Below are positions 10,303 to 25,300 of a DNA stretch of 64,000 bases, piece after piece. The stretch comes from Bombus terrestris. Its lineage: Eukaryota; Arthropoda; Insecta; Hymenoptera; Apidae. Numbering within the stretch: the first letter of the stretch is position 1; each line of letters starts with the position of its first letter. The DNA is taken from the NCBI RefSeq assembly GCF_910591885.1, contig NC_063282.1, forward strand, positions 7,515,501-7,579,500. The letters run 5' to 3'. The notes below the pieces were generated by a model. The model saw nothing but the letters and a program-made list of their open reading frames with translations. It had not been told where the DNA came from and did not search any database. The translations under genes were made by a program, and so were the position numbers.

Positions 10303-13300
10303 TTACTCGTCTTGCTCTTCCTCCCGAAACAGGTACGTGGACCAGTACGTGAGATTGAAGAAAGCGAATACGATTGGGAAGAAGATCCGTGAGATGACGT
10401 CGATGCGCTTGGACCTCGTCGGGAACTTGGACAGCCACGACCTGCAGCAGTTTTTTTTTCGTGGTTGCATATGTAATTCGCAGTGCTGCATCCTATCCAT
10501 CGACATAGTGTCCTCCGGTTGTCGGACCAGAGGTTTCTGGAAAAATTACCACCACGTCCAGGCATTAGTCGTGCGTTACTTCTTTCATATCTAATTTCAT
10601 TTCTTTTCTTTTTCTATCTTGCTTATGGTAAGCGATCATTTTCAGTGTATGTATATGTACTGTAAATAGACAGAGACAATCTACTAGTTGTTCGTGCGGT
10701 TTACAGCGATTCGTTGATACATTAAGTCGGCAATTCTTAATAGATATTACATTAGGTAACATACAATTTTCTTCCATCTATTTTAAAAATCTTTCATTTT
10801 CCATAGAATCTTTTATGTTTGTAAATGTATCATTATATCTGAAAATTTGATTTCTCCTTTTTAAGATTTACATATGTAAATGTTCTTCTGCACGGATAGT
10901 ATCTATTATATAATATTTTATATTATATAACAAAATATATTAATTAGAATTATTTGTTATATCAATTATGATATATTAATATTGTATGATATTTTTCATC
11001 GTGCTAACGAGTCGCTGTATTTGTGTAAGAATAGCAGAACATCGTATTTGATTATCGAGGAGATTCGTTCGCAAACACGGTAATGGATGGAACATTTAAC
11101 ACGAAAAGCTAACTGCAATGCGAGTTTTTGGTAAAAGTGTTGGTGATTTTCTTCTGTACTTTCCTCTCAACTTACACGTACATGCAAATGAAATTTTCGA
11201 ATTTCATGGAATATCTCGCGACGAAACATCGGTAAAAGAGATCAGGAGAACGACGTAACTTAACGAGCAGAAAATATTTCCTTTATGGATTCGTTTTCTC
11301 ATCGAACGATCTAAGATTGTATAAGTATCATGCAGTATGATAATTCTGGTGGTGCCAAAAATGGTCTACACACACATCCAGCTTTGATCAACGATAATTG
11401 AAAAAGTTCATTTGTATAGAAATGTTGGATACGTGTAAAATCGTAATAACTTTATGCATATTCATTCTCGTTTGTTAAATAAACTACCATAGGACAAACG
11501 TCAGGTTTACATCCTCTTTCATTTTTACGAGTGTAGAAAAGTATCTGTCTTGTAGAATGGATAAGAAATTTACTATGTATGTAGGATATTTTTACTATCT
11601 ATAATAGGCAGGCATTCGTTATAAAAATATAACCAGTTCATTACCAGTAAACTATAACACATTGTTATTATCTCTAGAATGATCAATTATTTACCAAATG
11701 TCGAAAGTCGTATTACTGAATGTAAAAGTCAAGTTACAATATAAAGTACTAGACTTTAAAGGGATTATTTACCTGTAGAGAATGTTGAAGTGGTCCATCA
11801 TATCCGGTCTAGCGGTTTATAATAATAAAAGTAAAATAATAGAATGAATGTACGTTATGATAGCTAGATTCAGAATTTTTTTTTTTTTTCAATGTTATAC
11901 GCTTCAGGCAACTATATTGTTAAAAAGAAAAAAAAAAAGAAAAGACAAAAAGAAAGATATCGATATCTTACGATTAACGCTCTATGCTTTATAAAATATC
12001 TTGCGAATAGCTAATAAAGTCTAGAATAATTACTAAAGGAACGAAAAGAAGCTTGAAACTGAAGAGTTTCTCGGTTCGTCTAACGTTTCTCGATGATTTT
12101 CATATCATCGAAATAACCGAAAACTCAGTTTTTTTTTTATCACTGACCAAAGATGAATGTTGTCAGGAGATCTTTATTTTCTCTTATTTTATGATCGCGC
12201 TATGCTATAGAAAATCATAATTAGGGTTAGAGGTGGTGTTACAGCGAACTGGATGGAAATAAGAAAGAGTAAAAAGAAAGGAGACCCAACGAAATTCCAA
12301 TCCACAACAGCACGTACAATTATACAAAGACAGAGGAAAAAATACTCTAGTTGAGAAGCTCGTCTTTAAACAATAAAAAAAAAAGAAGCTATGGCAAAGA
12401 CAATGACACAATGTAGGACTCAATTATAAATTACCAATTATTCTCATCTGGTTTAAGATCGAAATTACAATTATATTACGAACGAATCAAGGTGTGTCAG
12501 TAATGTAGGATTCTACATATCATACATCTACATATCATAAAGAAGGAAAAAGGAAGACACAAAACACTGAAGATACAATAAACAACATTATGCCTCGATT
12601 GAATAAACGAGAAAGGAAAAGGAAGGTAAAGAAAGATATGGCACAGAGAAGCGCTTAAGATTTAATCGAACATTAAACAGCTTTTAATATCGTTGCATAC
12701 TGACCATAGCGAAATTTGACGAATTATCTGGTTCGACTTGATCAGAGGGTAAGTCCATCGACGTAGATTGTTCGGTTTCAGACGGTGGATACTTTTTCTC
12801 TATGTTATCGCTGTGCATATCGCTCCGCGATGCGTAATTTACTAGGGCAAATTCAAGGAGAGCGCCGAATACGAAAGTCAAGCATACGCCTGTCCAAATA
12901 TCGATAGCCTTTGTATAAGAAACCGGTGGCAGTGAGGCATTTATTCCTGACGTCTGCGTAGCCATCGTCAACAAGGTAGTAACACCTGGTTTTAACGATA
13001 ATTAACGAAGGTTTATTTATAATAAAGCGAATTGATATTAAATCAACGACTCTAATTTAAGCCATTAAGGGCCAACATCGTGTCAACGCAACACATCATT
13101 TGCGATTTCTGATCATCTCTTTCATTTGGACTTTCCGATTTTGTGAAATATGAAGAAATTAAATGTAATTGTAACATTATGACAAATCATTGGTTGGTCC
13201 TTAATGAATTAATTAACGACTCTGTATAGTTACGAGCTATAAACAAGGAATATTTTCACTGCTAAATGGAATTAATTGCACCTTGGAAAGTTTCATTCAT

Positions 13301-16300
13301 ACTTTTTTCCAAAGATACATTTCTCTTACTCTGATGCCATTTATACTATACTATTTTTATTGCAAGTGAAGTACAGCGGATACAAAAAGTATTGGTACAC
13401 CGTTGTATTTATTATAACACTTACATGGTAATTAATTAGGTCCAAGTGTATCAAGTTTCATATCGATACTATGGAAGTAAAGTATAGAAGTTGATGAAAT
13501 AAGGATATTGCCAATACTTTTTGCTAAGTACAAGTCACTATATTTCACCGTACATGAACTACTTTTATTTATGAGTTCTCCACTATACAGAGTATCATAA
13601 AAGAAAAGTCTAAAAGTTTGTGAGCTTATAGCATTCACTAGCACGAATAAAATATGGAAGAATAGTAGAATGAAAAAAAATGTAAGGATATCTTGAAATC
13701 TATTGATATGGCATAAATAAAGTAGATGAATGTAGTGGTGGATGGATAAAATGAATTGCTGATTTCAATTGAAACGTTACCAAGTGAAACTCGAGCTGGT
13801 ACAGCACTTTGATCGAGCCAGAACGATACCCAGGATACAATTACAAGCATACAGCAGGGGATGTAGATTTGAATAAGATAGTAACTGAATTCTCTCTTGA
13901 ACAGCAAGTCAACTTTCAGGCAACTGTATTCTCCTGCAAGTCGATCGAATATCTAATTAGACTTTATACGTATATTTTAGCAAGCCATTTCTTGAATAAC
14001 GGAGATGAAATAAGAATGGGAAGAAGGAAGGTAATTTACTGACCAGTATTCGTCTTGCTATTACAATAATCGGTATAAAATTTCTCCAACGTGAACCGAG
14101 GCAGGTGTAAGTTTTTAACAACTTGGACAGGATCTCCTTCTTTCCACAGGAAAACCAAATCATCGGTTGTCCAACCATCTGGAAAACAAATATCGATTAG
14201 TCAACTTTCAATGAAATTGATAACTAACTATAAATTTTTAAACAAATTTGTAAAAGGGAAGAAAGAGAAATTCAGTGATTTACAGTAGCATGTAAACGTT
14301 TCTGGGCAGGAAGATTTTTCACTTTATATTTCAAAATTTTATGGAATATTATCTATAATAATATTATAAATTGATACTTATAAAATGTTATTATTTTTGT
14401 ATTTTATAGAATTTTAAATAATATATATGTATATATTACTCAAGCATATAACAGTGTTTGTGTATATCGTACTATCTTCTTTTACTTATACTTATATACT
14501 TATATTCAATATTCAATATTCAATATTCAATATTGGAGTGATTGCATAGTGTTAGATATTTTTAAGCTGCGTTTTTTATCTTTAAAATCTGGTGCAGTAG
14601 CAAAGTAGATATCTGATGGTGTTTTGCTAGCGTTGTAATAATGTTAAAGCTTCATTCTGGCTGGAAATTTTTGCATGTCACTGTAACTGGTAATATTAAT
14701 TTTAATTGCTCAAAGTCTGGTACTCACAACTTGCCATACGCAACGAGCAAACTTGTCGATCCAAGGGGTATAATTTTAAATTCATCGGGCATGATAATGT
14801 TAGGGATATCCTGAAACATAAGAATATTCTCAGATTATAGGAAACAGCAAAGAGAAATTCATTCTTTAAATATATTAATTCTAATTTACCGTATACTGTA
14901 TAGAACGAAACCATTGGGAAAAATACGAATGTACACATTCGGCATAATAATGTTGTGAAAATGTCCTTCTTTCTCGTTCGAAAAGAACAGATCTGGCATC
15001 CAAACGCGACTTGCATCCGTCAATGTCAAATATTTTAGACGACCTGCAATTTGACGACGCAACACATATGATGAGATTCAACTATAAAATATACCGGACA
15101 ATAAAGTCAATGATTCTTCATACCTTTAAAATCACTAAATCTTAATCGTTCATCCAGCCATTGTTCCCGGAATGTTAACTGTACAGAGTACTCCTGCAGA
15201 GAAAAGAAATGGGAATGATTTAATCGAGTGAACTCCTGCTCGCACCAAAATCAATAGCAAATATGTAATTTATGCTCGAAATGATCGTTTGGAATTTCTA
15301 TAATGACGAAACGGACATATGAAAAGTTCGTTTGTAAATCGAAGTGACAAACGGAGCAGCTGCAGAAATTTCAAAGCAGTCGTCAGAAGGAAGATGCTTT
15401 GTATGTTAAAAGTTAATTGAAAATGTTGGACTAATATTGTGAATTAATTTTATTCGATTAGTACTTTGTTATATATTTCGAATTATTCCTTGGGACGTCA
15501 GCTTCGAAACTTCTACGCTCCTCCCTAATCGTGAAATCAATCTACGGAAAACAAACAGGGAGAAATCAATGAAATCGATACAGCGATAAAGAAACAAATT
15601 TTTGTACACAATTAATTAATTGGAAGAACAAACACATATGTAACGTAGAATTGTCATAATTCGACAGGAAAATAATTTTTATCTTTTCGTCGTGCAATAT
15701 CGCCGAATCCATTAGCAATTGCTTCGAATGGTTGACAATTGTTTTACTGACCTGGTTGACGTTGTGAAAAAAACAAGTGAAATACTATGGTAATACAGTG
15801 GCGAGCCAAACTGAGATACTTTCCATTTTTAATTCCACAATTATCGTATCACATCTATTCGAAGTCGTCTTCGATCCGTTTTTAGACAAAGTACTTGTAA
15901 CTGGTGGATTATTTCTAATTTTTTTTGGGCAGATCATTTAAGAGAAAAGAAATAAGCTAAATCTTTCTAAATATGAAATTTGTCTGACGTGTGAATAATG
16001 TTAACACATATGGCATTGTTACATTGAAGACGGATAGGAACGGTCTGAGACTTCAAAGAAGAAACGAGAGGACAGTAAGCTGCATCAATAAACGTGAACG
16101 AGGTCAGTAATTGCGTAACATCAGCACCTTAAAGTCACCGACAGATCTTCTAAAAATGACATTTTCAAAGTAGCCATCGTTGAAACTTAACGAAACACGT
16201 ACAAATGATACTAATAATCTGCTGGATACTAAAAGGTTCAAATATCCTTGCAGATTCGATCAGCGACAAATCCGATCGACTGCGGCAACGAATAAATATA

Positions 16301-19300
16301 CAAATTACAAACTCATAAGGGAGAAAGGAACAAGATACGAAAAAAATGGTGATAAAATGTCACTATATATATATAGAACAAAGGAACTAGAGACACCCTT
16401 GTATCTCGAATAATTTCATCAACGACGTTTCGAACATCCTGCCTACTTTGTATCTCGTATATCAGCCCAATCGAACGAAAGTATCGTGTTCTAAAATATT
16501 TCGTTCGACTCTCCTAACGCTCCGTGAAAAAGAAGAACAAAACAGTCAAATGGAAATTCGATTTTTCGTTACCACTGTGTCACTATGTCTCCTCGCGTGT
16601 CTTTTCAACGACACGTCCAACTTTAAAACTGTTCGTCTTTTTTTTCCAGGCCGGAAGCGTAAGGGCCCACGAAAGGCGTTCTCTCGTGGAGAAAGAACAG
16701 GGCGAAGAAGAAGAGGAAGCGAAAAAAGGGGCGGAATAAGAAAAAAGATTAACCCTGTACGGTTTTAGAGGTCGTTTCAACGGCAAAGAGCACTTCTGCT
16801 CCGACGACGAAAGGTCGTGGTAAATTTTCCTCTTTCTCCGCCCTCTCTTCCTCTCTGCTACACTTCTTCTTCTTTTTTTGGCCACGGAGCGTTAAAGAAT
16901 CAAGGCTGTGTGGATATCTTGCTGGAATGAAAAATCTCGTCGCCGAGAAAAATGGGGTAAAGAGGGGGTTGGGCGAAAGGCGGTGGTGGACGAACAAACA
17001 ATGATGTTCAAGTATAGTTGTATACATCGCGTTGAAGCAAATGTAAGAGGCATGCAACGAAGCAACATCGAAACTAACTACGTAACTACCAGTGGTTCCA
17101 GCTAGAAACAGAATAACTACATATGCTATGTAATACATATACGTATATATATGTGTATATATATATGTCTCTGTCTTGAAATTATTGATAGAATAGAGGA
17201 ATATATATGTATGTATATATATAGACGTATATGTACGTGTTTGTATTATATGTACATTGCAAGTGAACAACGCATGCATCTTGGCTCACAGTTTAACTTT
17301 TTCCCGGCTGGACCTGTCCACGTCGACGGCGTCCTGTCTCTCTTTTCTATTTTTTTTTTTTTTTCTTAATTTTGACTTTTTTTTTTGTTTGGAAAGGGAG
17401 TTACAGAAAACGTCCAAAATATTCTGTGCAATTATTTTGGTCATTCTTCTTTTCTTTGGCTTTTACTTTGTTTCCCTCGATTGTTGGCAAGTCGAATACA
17501 AATTAAAACCTAGACGTGATCCTTTCTCGTTTACGATCCTGTTTCGTTCGATCTTTCTCTTAATTCCTTTCTATCTCTTTTCATTTGTTTCTTTTTCTCT
17601 TTTTCTTTGTTTTCGTGTTGGTTTCGCTTGTTCGTTTTGCTCGTTCGTTTAGTATCTGGCAATTTCTTTTACCTTTCTCGCTGGTTAATTCCTGGTTGCG
17701 AACACTTACCATTATTCCGCTAGTTTCTGAAAATTGAGCAACATGTCGCAAAGGAGGATCTATACAGCCTCCCGACGTTTGTATTTTCGCCTCGTATTTC
17801 TCTCTTATTTGATCGCTCGTGGCGTGATTACTTCAGCGCGTTTGCTCGAACCTCGTTATAGGGAGTCGCATGGTTCTCTTATTTCTTTTTTTTTTTTTTT
17901 TATATACGTGTCGGTGTGTTGGGAAAAACCGTTCAAAATTGAGCGTAAAACACGCGCGAGCTCGCTGAAACTCCGCGACAAAAAGTATTGAGCGCTGTGC
18001 GCGGTTGAAAAATAATCTCCTTTGTAAGTTACTTTTAAAGACAGTTTAGAATCGTTTTATTTCGGTGGAAAAATCCGTTTACACAGAGCGCTGCATAAGG
18101 AAGTAATCGTCGAAAAATGAAAAAAAGCCGCGATTTTACTTATGGAACTCCTGTTGTTTAAATATTCATACTATATCGTATACGCTATTAAAATAATCCA
18201 CCTGAACTTGCCCACAAAAATCAAATTTCCTTAGCTCATTGAATAGACGATGATTAAAGAGGAATATTGATAACCAATAGTCAAGCGAAGAATTTGTGTA
18301 TTTAACAAAATTTTAATTCAGATATGGCTCGTTATGTTTTTTCTTTTTTATCGTTAGTAAACGATAAGTATATCATTGTAGCATATATTCGTGTGAAAGG
18401 TAAACGATACAATTCTTTCTTCACAGGCGATATTTAATTATTCAACATACTTTCTATCGGTCTGACGTTGCAAAAGCGATACATCTCAACGGTTCATTCA
18501 GCCCATTCACTTTCACTCTCATGAATATATTACACGCAAGTAGTACGAGTCAGCTAATAATTCGACTCTGTCGTACGGATGGCAAATTTCAGCGTGTCAA
18601 AAGTAGCACTTTCGTCGGTATTTTATTATCCTCTTACCTTTCGGTATGAAAATCTAAGAACAGCTCGTTCTTTCCGAACCGATTAAAAATTATATAAAAT
18701 TCAATTATCAGCCAATAATTTCTTATTCTTCTAAAGATTCCTAATTCTCCTAAAGACGTCCTGCTTCTCAATTTCTTTTTGATATTAGACCATGATTTTA
18801 ACCATAATTAATCGTTACTTTATAGCAAATTATATTCACTTTAATAAAGACGAATACCTGACGCCGCGAAACTGCCATTCACTCGATATCGATCTCTTAA
18901 CGTAACTGCATTTCAGAAGCTTTTCTATCGCATCACTGTCGTAACAATGTATCGGACGAAAAATTTTGCGACATTATATAAACCCTATACTCGTTAATCC
19001 TCAGTTCGAAAAACTGATATCGACATCGGAGTTGAAATGAAACTTTTATTACGAACGAACCGTATCTTTGAATCGAAATTAAAGTTCGTTCGACAAGCGT
19101 ATTGTACGACAACAGACGCGAGAAATTAATATTTGTTAACAAATATCAGCGAAATACAAAAGAAGAAAGTTCGCAGGTAGAAAATCGCATTTTTCAATGC
19201 TCGGTTCAAGCAAGTAGCGAATGCAACTCGCAAACGCCAATTTAACCCAATACACAACGTGCTATCTTCGAACCCAATACCTTTCTATATCGTGATTTCG

Positions 19301-22300
19301 CTATCATAGGCTGGAAGACGTTTTTTTTTTTTGTAGCTGAATTAAATGATCGTATGCGTGACAGAGAAAATATTAAACTCAGAGAAAGATTAAAGAAAGG
19401 GAAAGGAAAGAACGAATAAAAGAAGACAAAAAATAATACGAAAAAAATAGATGAAACGAAGGTGAAAGAATAGAAGAGAGAAGATCGTTCCATTGAAACG
19501 AACGGTACATACCATGTCGTCCTTTTAAACGTTTCCCTTTAAGGAAAACCATAGGAGATGTTGCTGCATGGAAAAAGTGATTTTTTTTTCTATACATAAT
19601 CACAGTCAAGCCTTCTAGAGCGACGAGCTAAAAGCATATTTCCACGATTTTCCTTCGAATGCCCTTTTTAACCCTTCTTTCTTTAAGAGAAACAACGATA
19701 TAGCTTGGTGGAGAAAATTCGCTTAAGCGCGTCGATTAAAAGATTTTATCATCGTATGCTTCATCACATCGTGTTCTTTGATTCGGGATAGGAATTTAAT
19801 GTAGACCGAATATCTTCGAGGTCTGTTCCTAGTTCCAGTTTTTTCTTTATAGAAAATGGTTCCGATGAACGATATCAATTATTATCGACGATCGATTCTT
19901 ATTTTTGCCGATTATGTTTTCGGTTAAGTACGAAGTCAGTGAAATTATATTCGCAGCTTCCATTACTATACCGTTGATGATATTGCGGGATATACGTGCG
20001 AAGAATATTTCTCGAGGATTATCGACATCGCGCCAAACTAATCTTGAGAATATTATTATTCCCCAGGAAACGTATTTCGCAGATTATTCTCTGGACGATG
20101 TTAATTCTCCTTCGGGAACCCTTCACGGGACATAACAGCTGCGCGAAAAACCTTTGAAATACATGTTCCACATAAAGATAGAACGTAACAAATATATCAA
20201 AGTGTATTAGAAAAGGAGAATATTCTGCAAAATGGGCGTAACTGAATTTCAAAACATCGATTCTTTAACATTTTCACATTCACCGTGTACTTCTCCAAGC
20301 GAACATTTTGAGAAAATGGGAAAATAAGAATAGACTTTCCACTTTCAACATTATTCGTTATCGATCGAATGATCCAAATTATGTTTCTCGGATGTTGTAA
20401 AAGATGTATTGTGCCATAAAATGTGTTACGATGTCTGATAAGAATGACTCGTTGAAGCATAGTGCATGTCATAAGCGATAGAAGATTGATCAGCAGTGAA
20501 CGTGTTAATCTTCTTCACGGTGGCCTTTGCATCGAGTCTTTCCTCCTTTGTTCAACGTTATCTTTCCTCGAGATCCCACAATATTTCGCGTCGATTATCG
20601 CGCAGATGCGCCACTTCGACGATTCTCAAGCGACAAGCTCGTGATTTTCGAACGGATATGAAGGTTGACATATGGATGGCTGTTGAACTGATCGATGGCT
20701 CGATGAAGTTCGACTCGGCCGGGTTTTTTCCAGCGACGTTTTTCGCGAAATATCTTATGTTCCAGTGATGAATGGACGACAACGATACAGACAGACAGAG
20801 AAAAAAGATAGCTAAGAAAAGATAGATGAGTCGGACGTGAAGAGAGACGAATGGACTAGGATAAGGATGGGCTAGACTCTTGGAGTACGCAACCCTGTTC
20901 ATTAATATTAGGACACTCATGGAAAATGAGGCATAAATTTATAAAATTATCAGGGAGTCATGAAAACTTCTAGTAATTTAAAATCTTGCGTTATAAATAA
21001 TTAATACAGTCACAGTTATAAGAAAATTACGTGTGTACATACGTGTACTATGACGTCTTCGAAATCATAGTACAATAAGTCGAGTGATGATTCTACGTGA
21101 AAAAATAAGTCGAAGAAGAGGAATAACATTTTTTCGTTTAATGCTTCATTTTCGAGAAAAATGAGTTTGAAGATTCGTTGGGTAGGCGTGCGTTAATTGC
21201 AAGTTTCGAGGTATTCGACGTTTCTTTTTGCTCGTGTACTGCTTGCATTATGATTTCGGAGACACTTCGTATAAATAACGTAATATATGTATAATATCGT
21301 ATTGTAATAAAAATGCCTGTTGATTCTGAATTTAAGAAATCTTCTTTTAATGCCTATTTTGGCTGGTGGGTTGACCGCTCCTTTAAAAACTAGTTAAACG
21401 TATGGAATAAGAAGATTGAAGTAGTACACCCTATATCTAATTTGGATTCCAAAAATAAAGATAGGGCGATATTATTGAAATTTTCAAGAAGTAGGTTAGA
21501 CTATCTAGGTCAATCTTCGAGACTAGAGAAGTACATACGTAAATCTTTATTTTGGAAGGCAAATTTCTAACGCCAAGCAATTTAAATATTCAAAAATTCT
21601 TAACCTATTCGTCGTCAGTACCTAGAAGAGCAAATTTGTTCAAACATTCAATGATAATTTCGAAGAAGTTACCGCATGTACTTGTGCCTGAGTCTGACTG
21701 CATAATAATCGTCGTGCTAATTTGAATCGATCATGAGGTTTGGAACGAGACCAGCAGGTGTTCTAATATTTATGAGCTGGGATGTACATATACATACATC
21801 ACCGACAGAAAGTTTGGAAGCAGAGAATCGTTCTCAAAGCTGTACAAATTCCTTGAATTCAATTCAATTTCTAATAAAACGTCAGATTTATTCGCACGAG
21901 AACGACTTACTTACAGAAGCAAAGAAAAGTTATGCAGTCATGTACGAATTACTTCGAGCTCGCCGTCATTCGATTATTTAGAAAATCACGTCGAAGAAAT
22001 GTCGAGGGTTTCTAACATCTATAGAAAACGTTATTTGTCTTAAACAAAAAGAAAACACGTTATATTTAAAAAATCTCATACGACGATACTTCCAAACTTT
22101 GTATCGACAGTGTACAATAGAACATGCAATCTTAGAATTAAAAAAAGAGGGGAAAAAAAAGAAATGATAGAGACAAGTATGCACGATTCGTGACGTAACC
22201 AATCACAATAACTCGTTCCCATTTCAATAAATATGTACCGACAATGACGGCCGTGGCCACTGAAATATCACCGTTCTATCATGCTCAGCGACGATTAGAG

Positions 22301-25300
22301 AAGCTGGAGGCCGGAAGATTGAATCAGCTTTTGAAAAAAAAAAAGAAAAAAGACCACTCTAGGACTTGCATGATGAAGTCGATTTTTATCGTTTCGTTTC
22401 ATCGTCACCCTTAGACTCAACCGCGCGTGTTTGCGATGTTTAAGGAGCAGTTTGCAGGCTGACAGATGTTATCGAAAGCTTCCTCTTCGGAGTCGAAAGT
22501 CATTAAATCTTTGCACGCCTCACGCCCGGCCCTACGTACGGAACGGTCGTTTTTCGTATTTACAAGGCGTTAAAACGGATTAAATAACACGACTGTGTTA
22601 TTTGTCTGCGATCGACGTCGGAGCAAAATGGAAGAATCCGACGTTGTACAAATCTGACGAACGTAGATAGTACGAGTATCGACGATGAAATATGCGCAGG
22701 GCATTTGCGAATGATCGTCGAGCGAATGGGTGGAATAAAAATTTCGAGAAGAATATCGGCGAGGTAAACGAAATTTGCGTGCAATCAATTCGTGGAACGG
22801 ACAACATTTGCATATGTCCTTGAGAAGTGTCGGCGAAGCGAATCTGCAAGCGTTCGTGAGAATAATATTCGCGAAGAGTATTTATGAGAATGATATGTAT
22901 AATATTCGCGAGTTTAATATTCGTGAACGATATTCGTGAGAATAATATTGGCGAACAAGCGACTCGTGATGAAATATGCAAATTTCGTTTGAAAGAGATA
23001 CTTACAAAATACGAGCGTAAGTAAAACTCCCAAATATTTGTAAAGCGCGGTATGTTGAAAATCAAAAGTCATCCGACCTTTCTCTGCATCGTCCAATTTC
23101 AACCCGCAATATGCTTTCATATATTTTCTTCTAGCAACGATGCAAGTATAGAGATAAGATAATAGTTAGAGACGCAATAACGAATATGCTAACGATAGAC
23201 AAAGTTATCGCGTGACCATTGGTTATCAATTTAAGTTTTCTTAATTTTTCTTTCTTTCCCTCTTAACCGTGCTGCGTTCTTCGGATCATTTTACACCCGA
23301 TCGTGCTCTTTATTCTTAATAAATTTCTCTTCGGCTTTATCCGTCGTGGAGTTTCTCTTGGAACATGACAAATCTGTTTTTGCTCGTTCAAATAAGAACC
23401 AGAATGAAATAAAAATAGGATAAAAACAAGAATCCAAGGATTGCAGCAAGGTTAAACTATTTCTTAAAATCCCTTAAAATCTCTTACGTTGCTTATCTTA
23501 ATTCCGTCGGCCGTAAAACGTCGATGTAACCCGCAAATGCAGAAGCAACACACGGCAGAACAGTGTACAATACGTATATGTTATCGTAAAAGTCGGAATA
23601 CGGGAAGATATTAGGATTTACCCGGGAAACCTAACACTCGCCGGTGTTCGGACATATTTACGGTAACATGTACATCGCGAACATCACTAGAGCTGGAATA
23701 AAGACGATCGTTCGAAACCATCGCCACTGTCGTCTTCGTCGTCTAATTGAGCGCGATAGCCAAATGCAAATACGCTTTTCGATATTTCGAACTTGTTACC
23801 GACGAGATACAAGATCGACGCTAGGGTTGAGAAATCGGATGGATAAAATGACAGGTGCAGATCATGACGATTCCAAGTGTTCCGCAACGATTGCTCCGTC
23901 CAGGCTCTAGTAGTCACGCAGCAAAAGAAGAAATTAAGACTGAGAAGAGAAAAAGAAAAAGAAGAGAATATGGCGCGTAAAAGAGGAGTGATTAAAGGAG
24001 CCTCGACTTTTGACTTTCGACTTCGACTGCCTGCGTACGAAGGATCGTATTTTTCTTTTCTTTTTTTTTTTCGGTGAGAAGTGGACCAACCATTTTCGTA
24101 AATGTAACTTTCGAGATTTCATAGAGTCGATGTTTTTAGAGATGAAGGATGAAAAGAATAGAATGAAAGGTTTAGGAAGATGGATCTTTGATTGATAGAA
24201 TTCGTCTTTAAGATAATACAGCCCATTGAACAATACGTAGCTTCAAGTGCAAGTCGATTTTTCCAACGTATTGTGATAAAAGTGTCTTTTACGTGATATA
24301 TTTCTGTGGTAACGTTTCGAAAGAAAACGTGGTTTTCCACGTAATCGATAAGGGTGTGTTTTACATGGAAGTGGCTGGGTTGACGCAATGCTGGTGAACC
24401 TTGAAATGAAACTCCGCATACGCACGCTTAACTTGCATATTAGTCGAGCCGAATGATAACACTCCTGTTACTGAAACAAATTCACTCAGGACACGTTTAG
24501 CAAGGGGACTCACGTCAATCACCGATTCGAAGACACCAGACAATCCTCAACAGACATTCATCTGCAAGACCAAATATATCGTCCTTTCTGGGCCAATATT
24601 ATCTCGACCGAATTGCATTTTGGATAGGAAAATTTAATTGACCAACTTATATAAAGAATAAAACTAAAATTCTCACGGAAGGAGGGAGTTAAGCGAAAAG
24701 AAAAAAGAGAAAAAGAGAGAGGGAGGAAAGGAAAGAAAGAACTCATATAGAAAAATATGATAGGAGAATAGGGGATGGGTCAGGATTGACACGATCGCTC
24801 GCACGCATGATCGAAAGGAATAATAAAGAAAAAACGTGGAACAAGAAAGCAATCCACGGGTCGAGTCTATATGTTTTATGCATCGTCTCGTATATTTCTC
24901 ATTATCCGTCGCGCCTCTTTTTTCTTGAGTTCTCTAGCAAAAAGATTCCAACAAGGCACAGACTTGGTTGCAACGACCAGCACAATCAAAAAATCGAACG
25001 TTCCGACAATCAAATATATATGTATATATACACACATATATATATATATGAATGTACGTATATATCGTGTAGATAACTGAACCATATAACGTTCGTTATA
25101 CGGATATACACGTATATTCATACATGTATACATATGTATGAAATAGTAAATATATATATATTCATATATATATATCTATAGATATGTATATCAACATGAC
25201 AGTCAACGACATCGAGAAAAATCAACGAGGTGCGACTGATAGCACACATCCAACTGTTAGCGCGGCTTATCCACCATGTATATATTTATATATGTATGTA

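Noticed and set aside
10250..10438. The 63 codons upstream that keep the alternative GluCl exon open
   Set aside because: They lie in another frame of the canonical TM4 exon and its stop region, have no relation to channel sequence, and precede the in-phase acceptor.
16749..17279. 176-codon minus-strand open frame
   Set aside because: Mostly Tyr/Ile/Thr from TA/CA microsatellite and Lys/Glu from purine tracts. It has no domain.
22598..23065. 155-codon minus-strand open frame
   Set aside because: It overlaps decayed direct repeats and other frames of similar length. No recognisable motif and no splice context.
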